Source: Asterella californica (lineage: Eukaryota; Streptophyta; Marchantiopsida; Marchantiales; Aytoniaceae). From it: a stretch of 64,000 bases of DNA. Below the pieces are notes generated by a model. The model did not search any database. It worked only from the letters and a program-made list of their open reading frames with translations, and was not told where the DNA came from. Below are positions 59,560 to 64,000 of the stretch, one piece after another (the first letter of the stretch is position 1; each line of letters begins with the position of its first letter). The position numbers and the translations under genes are program-made. The stretch lies in the NCBI GenBank assembly GCA_036924285.1, contig JAYKYS010000015.1, positions 1,736,001-1,800,000 of the forward strand. Reading direction: 5' to 3'.

Positions 59560-61100
59560 ATGACAGACGATGCTCAAGAATGGTTCGATAATAACGAATA
59601 TGGTGATTTTGATAAAATTCGATTTTCTTATGGAGAAGACGACAATTTCAACGTTCCAGTTGACATGCGAGATCAAGAAAGTGTCATGGAGCCTAGTCCG
59701 TGGCAGAGATGACGGTAGACGATGCTTTCTGTTGAGAAGAGAGATGTATCTCTGGTGGGAAAGACCTTCGCTGAGTTGCAATTGCAAGCGGCTCGAATCA
59801 AGCTGGGTGCATTGTTTGAATCGATGGAAGACTTCCAATTTGCCCTTGGATGTGTTGGTCGATGTTCAACTCACGCATTAACAAGCACTGGAAAACCCGA
59901 GAATTTTATTGGGTTCGAACGTGTATATATGGTTTTCTCCTCAGGAAAAATCCTCTGAACAGAAAATGATGCGGTAAAATTGTGAATCATTCATCAGATA
60001 AGGAGAATCTAACGCCTAACCTAGAACCTAAAACATTTTCCCAGTTCACCCAACGTCAAGCATCTCAAAGCTGTGTAGTTGGAGGTACAAATTTGAACAA
60101 GATGCTCGGAAGAGTGGAAGAAGAGCAAAGATTCAACCTGGGAATAAGACTGAAGAAGGCACGGAAAGTATCTCAGTCAGGTGCGTGCGATCAAAATATT
60201 TGTTATTTATCAGCAGGACCATTTCAGAGATCATTTTCAGAGTCAGCCATCGAGGAGGTTGGATCTGGAGATAGAAGTTTGAAAGAAAAAGGAACCGAGT
60301 CTAGCGCAGAGTGTGTACAAAGATGCGAGTGGAGAGTTCGATGTCAACGCCATTTGAAGTCTGGAGAGTTTCAAATTACTATATGTAACTTGCATCATAG
60401 TTGTCCTAGTCATTTGCATAGTTGACGGGGTCCTTGTCAAAATTCTCAACATCTCGCAGTTCTAGTGTGTAACCGAGTTGTCATTGATCCAAATGTTCAA
60501 TGTGGAAAGCTGGTGAATGATTTTCGTCAGACGTTCAAGAAGCGCACTATATATCAAGCTGCATTCAGAATGAGAGAGAGAGTTCGAGACTATATTCAAG
60601 GCTGTCATACGAGATCATTTCATGTCATTCCTGCTCTATGCCGTCACATGAAGGAAGTAGACCCGGAATGTGTTGTGAAATATTGTACATGGCCTGGTTC
60701 TGAAATTTTCCAACGTATTTTTGTGTGTCTGTCTGCATGTCGAAATGCATTCCAGTTCTCTCAGAAGGTTATCACTCTGGATGCATGCCACACAAAGAAC
60801 AAGAAATTCCCTGATCAAATTTTTACAGCTAGTTGCTCTGATGGGAACAACCAATCGATTATTCTATGCTTCGCGGTGGCGGCTAATGAAGACGAGGAGA
60901 CTTGGTCTTGGTTCTGTTCTCTACTTAGACAAAGTATTACAAGAATAGGTCAAAAGAATATCGTCATACTCTCATACCGCTGTAAGGGACTGCTCAATGC
61001 TGTGAAATACATATTTCCGGAGTGTCTTCATGGACATTACGTCCAGCATCTCCAGACGAATGTGAAGGCGTGTTACGGCAAAGAAGCCGAGATTGTATTT
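59560..61100 (+). pseudogene. Mutator-like (MULE/MuDR) transposase, broken
   Basis: The first frame, 59560-59712 (50 aa, acidic, MTDDAQEWFDNNEYGDFDK), is followed by a Leu-rich block with FAELQLQAARIKL (about 59722). A frame from 59982 ends with the MuDR zinc-binding pattern (CEWRVRCQRH, then NLHHSC). A single in-frame TGA (60423-60425) separates it from the transposase core, which continues in the same frame to about 61095. The core shows VITLDACHTKNK (first catalytic Asp), CSDGNNQSIILCFAVAANED and EETWSWF. It then reads ILSYRCKGLLNAVK, where families have SDRxKGL, so a catalytic Asp is replaced by Tyr. HGHYVQHL has Tyr for the usual Cys. Beyond 61100 the frame is purine-rich low-complexity sequence and not part of the protein. 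Confidence 0.8.
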
Positions 61101-61119
61101 GTGAGTTGTGTGTATGCTC

Positions 61120-61320
61120 GAAAAGAAAGAAAGAAAGAACCACATCCATTTGTTTCTAAAGGAGGAGAGAGTGAGAGGAGAGGGAGACGAGAGCGAGAGG
61201 AGAGGAGAGGAGAGGAGAGAGCGAGAGAGGCAGAGGAGAGGAGAGAGTGCAACGAGAGGGAGAGGAGAAGGAGAGCACAGATTCGCATAGAAGAGTGGGT
61301 GAGAGAGTAGAAGAGTGAGG
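61120..61320 (+). repeat. Purine-rich (GGAGA)n low-complexity tract
   Basis: Nearly all A and G on the plus strand, with repeated GAGGAGAGGAGAG. It creates Arg/Glu-rich frames on one strand and Ser/Leu-rich frames on the other that should not be read as protein. Confidence 0.9.
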
Positions 61321-61559
61321 GAGGAGGAGTTTGATTCTGGGTGAGTTTATTGATTGTTGAGTTGTTTTAAAATCGAGCTACTCTGAGCAATTTACTTCAA
61401 ATCGCTGTGATGAAAACGAGAGGAGTTGGTAGGAGTAGTGGAGTCCTCATTCGAGATCAGATCGAGGTCGAGGCGATGAGAGAGGATGGATCGAGGCCGT
61501 GGCGAAGTCTCAAGAGAGAGGATAGTACGAAGAGGAGAATCCTGTAAGTTAATAACCAT

Positions 61560-61800
61560 GTCTAAATGAAGTGTTGTTAAATTTGAATTTAGTTAGTTGT
61601 TAATGAAGTGGTAGTTCTGAATGAAGTGTTGTTAAATTTGAATTTGTTAGGGTTAGCGAAGCAGACTGTTTTGATGTGTTGATGCTTGTTAGGGTTAACG
61701 AAACAGAATGTATCGATGTATTGATGCTTGTTAGGGTTAGCGAACATGCCGTTCCGATGTTTCGATGCTCGTTAGGGTTAGCAAAACATGCCGTTTCGTT
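61560..61800 (+). repeat. Two nested tandem repeats (53 bp and 42 bp)
   Basis: GAATGAAGTGTTGTTAAATT repeats at about 61566 and 61619. GTTAGGGTTAGCGAA-like units repeat at 61646, 61688, 61730 and 61771, with ATGTTTCGATGCT-like spacers. They lead directly into the palindrome array. Confidence 0.85.
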
Positions 61801-61849
61801 GTGTGAGCGATTCGGGTTTTGCGAAGATATGTTCCGGTAGAAAGTTCAC

Positions 61850-62565
61850 AGTGGACGAAACACGACACGTTTCGCCTCTCGTTAAGGGGTACCCTTACAG
61901 GAATAACCCCAGTGGACGAAACATATCTATTTCATCTCTCTTGAAGGGGTACTCTTAGTGGGTGAAACATACCTGTTTCGTCTCTCATGAAGGGGGTACC
62001 TCTTTGGAAACATATCCTAGTGGGTGAAACAGATATGTTTCGTCCACTCGAGAGACGAAACATACTTGTTTCGTCTCTCATGATACTTTTGTGAAGGATA
62101 CCCCTTAGGGGTATCCTTCACAAAATAATAATCTCCGTGGACGAAACATGTATGTTTCGCCTCTCACCCCAATTTCGTGAAGGGGTACTCTTAGGATAAT
62201 AATCCTGTGGACGAAACAAGTATGTTTCGTCCACGTGAGAAGCGAAACATATCTGTTTTGCCTCTCACCCCAGTTTTGTGAAGGGGTATCCCTTAGGGTA
62301 ATAATCTCGATGGGTGAAACAAGTATGTTTCGTCCACGTGAGAGACGAAACATACCTGTTTTACCTCTCGAGAAGGGTACCTCTTTGGAAATAACCCCAG
62401 TGGGTGAAACAGATATGTTTCATCCACACGAGAGGTGAAACATACCTATTTCGTCCACACAAGAGACGAAACATACATGTTTCATCTCTCATGTTACTTT
62501 TGGGAAGAGATACGACTTAAGGTAATAATCCTCGTGGACGAAACATGTATGTTTCGCCCTCAGAT
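61850..62565. repeat. Array of about 14 CGAAACA...TGTTTCG palindromes
   Basis: Short palindromes of the type CGAAACATGTATGTTTCG occur near 61857, 61917, 61966, 62025, 62056, 62140, 62213, 62244, 62315, 62346, 62405, 62436, 62467 and 62539. They are often paired about 31 bp apart, and linked by a GAAGGGGTACCCTTAGG-like block and CTCTC. The central 4-6 bases vary, while the GAAAC/GTTTC arms are kept with paired changes. Confidence 0.88.
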
Positions 62566-62687
62566 GATCACCAAACACGATTGTTTTCTTAGGTAAACAG
62601 TCTATTTCGTCCCCTTGTTTAACTACTTTCTATAATATTTCTTTTTTAGCGGGTGTGGTTTTAGAGAGTATGAAGGAGTAACCTTCT

Positions 62688-64000
62688 ATGTTCAAGTATA
62701 CTCATGAAGAAGACGGGAGATACCATTTGAAGTGGTGTTGGGTGCAAAAAGAAGAAGTGGAGAATCCGTTGCATGGAGTAGAAGAAGAAGCTCTCGATCG
62801 ACTAGGATTACTCGTTGCTTTATCTTTTGACTTTCCTCCTCCGGATGTAAGTAATCTTCAATAAGTCTCTTTCTGGATTCATTTGAAATATGTGTTAATT
62901 ATATTTTCTTTGGATGCATACACTCCATCTCATTTATGTTTTCTCTTTACTTGTATTCATTTGTATGCTCTATCTCATTTATGTTGTTCTCCTTACTTGT
63001 ATTCATTTGTAGTTCTACATATGTGATTAAGTTGTTTATTTTGCAGATTCTATTTTGTATAGAGTTCATCCAATCATATAATGAAGAAACTCATCGTGCT
63101 ACTGTTTAAAGACATGAGATAAGTCTGTTAGACGTGAGTCACTTGTTTTACCTATGGGAGCAACTGTCTCTCGTCCTCATAATGTCAAGAGGAGCATGAT
63201 AGATGATTGGTTTCTTAAGAAAGACAAAAAAGGAAAAAAATATTTATTGTGGGTGTGTGAGTATCCGGAGTGGAGACCCGTATTCCAACTTATGAATTGT
63301 ATTTTTCTGGCTCGTCGACGACCAAGAGAAGTACATAGTCATTTAGCTCTATACGTGAAGACTAAAGTAGATGAGAGTGGAGAAGATTACGATTGGATCG
63401 AGTTCATTTTAGATTCTTTGGATACAGAGATCTCTTCAATGAAAAAGTGAGTAAAGAGAGATTAATGAGACATCTCGAGACCTAGGTGGGTATGATCTCG
63501 ACTCACCTCATGATACATATCGATATACTTCCGGAGGGAGTGCGTGTGGATTCTCATCAGAGACTTCCGCCATCATCGAGTAAGATGTTTATTTCATGTC
63601 TTAGTATTTTAAGGTTTTTACTTCCTTATAGTTATGGGGTTATGCTTGAGTACTTATTGATTAAACTCACACTTAAAATGGTGCTTTCAGATCTCGTAGT
63701 GGACTCTTCTACTCATGAGCAAGACCCTCAATCTTCACATCATGTTCAAGATCCTCAGTCTTCACAGCATGTTCATGTTCCTCGGTCCTCAAGTAAGAAG
63801 TATGAGTTATACTTGGTTACTTATGGTTAAAGTTAAACTTCAACTTGTGTAGATGAGGAGGCTATTCTCGTGGAGAGAATGAATCAACTGCATAATGCCA
63901 TCAAAAAGAAGGAGGAAGAGCTTAATTCCAAAAATCTATAAGTCGAGCATATGGAGTATGAGGTGATGGTTGCGAAAGAGGAATTGAGCACGATACATGA
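62688..64000 (+). other. Unrecognised exon-like frames running off the window
   Basis: A frame from ATG 62688 (MFKYTHEEDGRYHLKWCWVQ) ends at a GTAAGT donor after 62846 (FPPPD). A possible acceptor (TTTTGCAG) precedes 63047, but that frame stops soon. A frame at 63154-63450 (98 aa) has YLLWVCEYPEWRPVFQLM and many Lys and Arg. From about 63691 a frame with the repeated peptide QDPQSSHHV/QDPQSSQHV runs to a GTAAG donor at about 63793. After an acceptor at about 63851, the frame is Glu/Lys-rich and coiled-coil-like (LHNAIKKKEEELN), with a TAA. It may be part of a transposon gene or a decayed host gene. I recognise no family. Confidence 0.4.

Noticed and set aside
61108..61310. Arg/Glu-rich protein tail after the MULE core
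   Set aside because: It is translation of a purine-rich low-complexity tract, with no family similarity.
61640..61800. Interstitial telomere repeat
   Set aside because: Each 42-bp unit contains only one and a half TTAGGG-like words, and the plant repeat is TTTAGGG. It is a minisatellite.
61850..62565. CRISPR-like array
   Set aside because: The repeats are irregular in spacing, palindromic, and lie in plant nuclear DNA with no cas genes.
1..64000. tRNA or rRNA genes
   Set aside because: I looked for cloverleaf-like and rRNA-like signatures by eye and saw none. A tRNAscan-SE run would be decisive.

Overview
The window is nuclear DNA of a land plant. Three things show this. There are two intron-bearing host genes with GT-AG junctions: a DCP5/LSM14-type decapping factor, and a multi-pass membrane protein with a probable plastid transit peptide. 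There is an inserted piece of plastid DNA (ndhK-ndhC). LTR retrotransposons and other repeats dominate the rest. The fungus-like Ty3/gypsy element and the HUH (replitron-like) element copies point to a bryophyte or another early-diverging plant, but the species cannot be fixed from this sequence alone.

Layout. 1-4.6 kb: a 485-bp tandem duplication and a fold-back (MITE-like) element family. 4.6-13.3 kb: a broken HUH endonuclease element (copy A), split by a degenerate minus-strand chromovirus (6195-12182). 13.3-28 kb: AT-rich repeats with a second broken HUH element (copy B, 19.9-21.2 kb). 28.0-37.9 kb: a long-LTR Ty3/gypsy element on the plus strand with a 4-bp target duplication. 39.5-45.2 kb: the DCP5 gene, 8 coding exons. 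47.4-49.2 kb: a small inverted-repeat element and the plastid insertion. 50.4-52.3 kb: the membrane protein gene, 2 exons. 54.4-57.7 kb: a third HUH element (copy C, minus strand). 59.6-61.1 kb: a broken MULE transposase. 61.6-62.6 kb: an unusual array of palindromes. 62.7-64 kb: an unrecognised exon-like set that runs off the window.

Most interesting signal. The two LTR retrotransposons are of different lineages and on opposite strands. Both carry, immediately upstream of gag and in the same orientation, a homologous pair of small reading frames that I cannot match to any known retrotransposon protein. In the chromovirus the pair sits between the primer-binding site and gag. In the other element it sits inside the end of the LTR. 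The first frame matches at 27 of 51 positions and the second at 32 of 66, both without gaps, so the protein sequence seems to have been conserved. The two frames also resemble each other, suggesting a duplicated domain of about 45 residues. The second notable signal is three copies of a two-part HUH element, each with a conserved N-terminal module.
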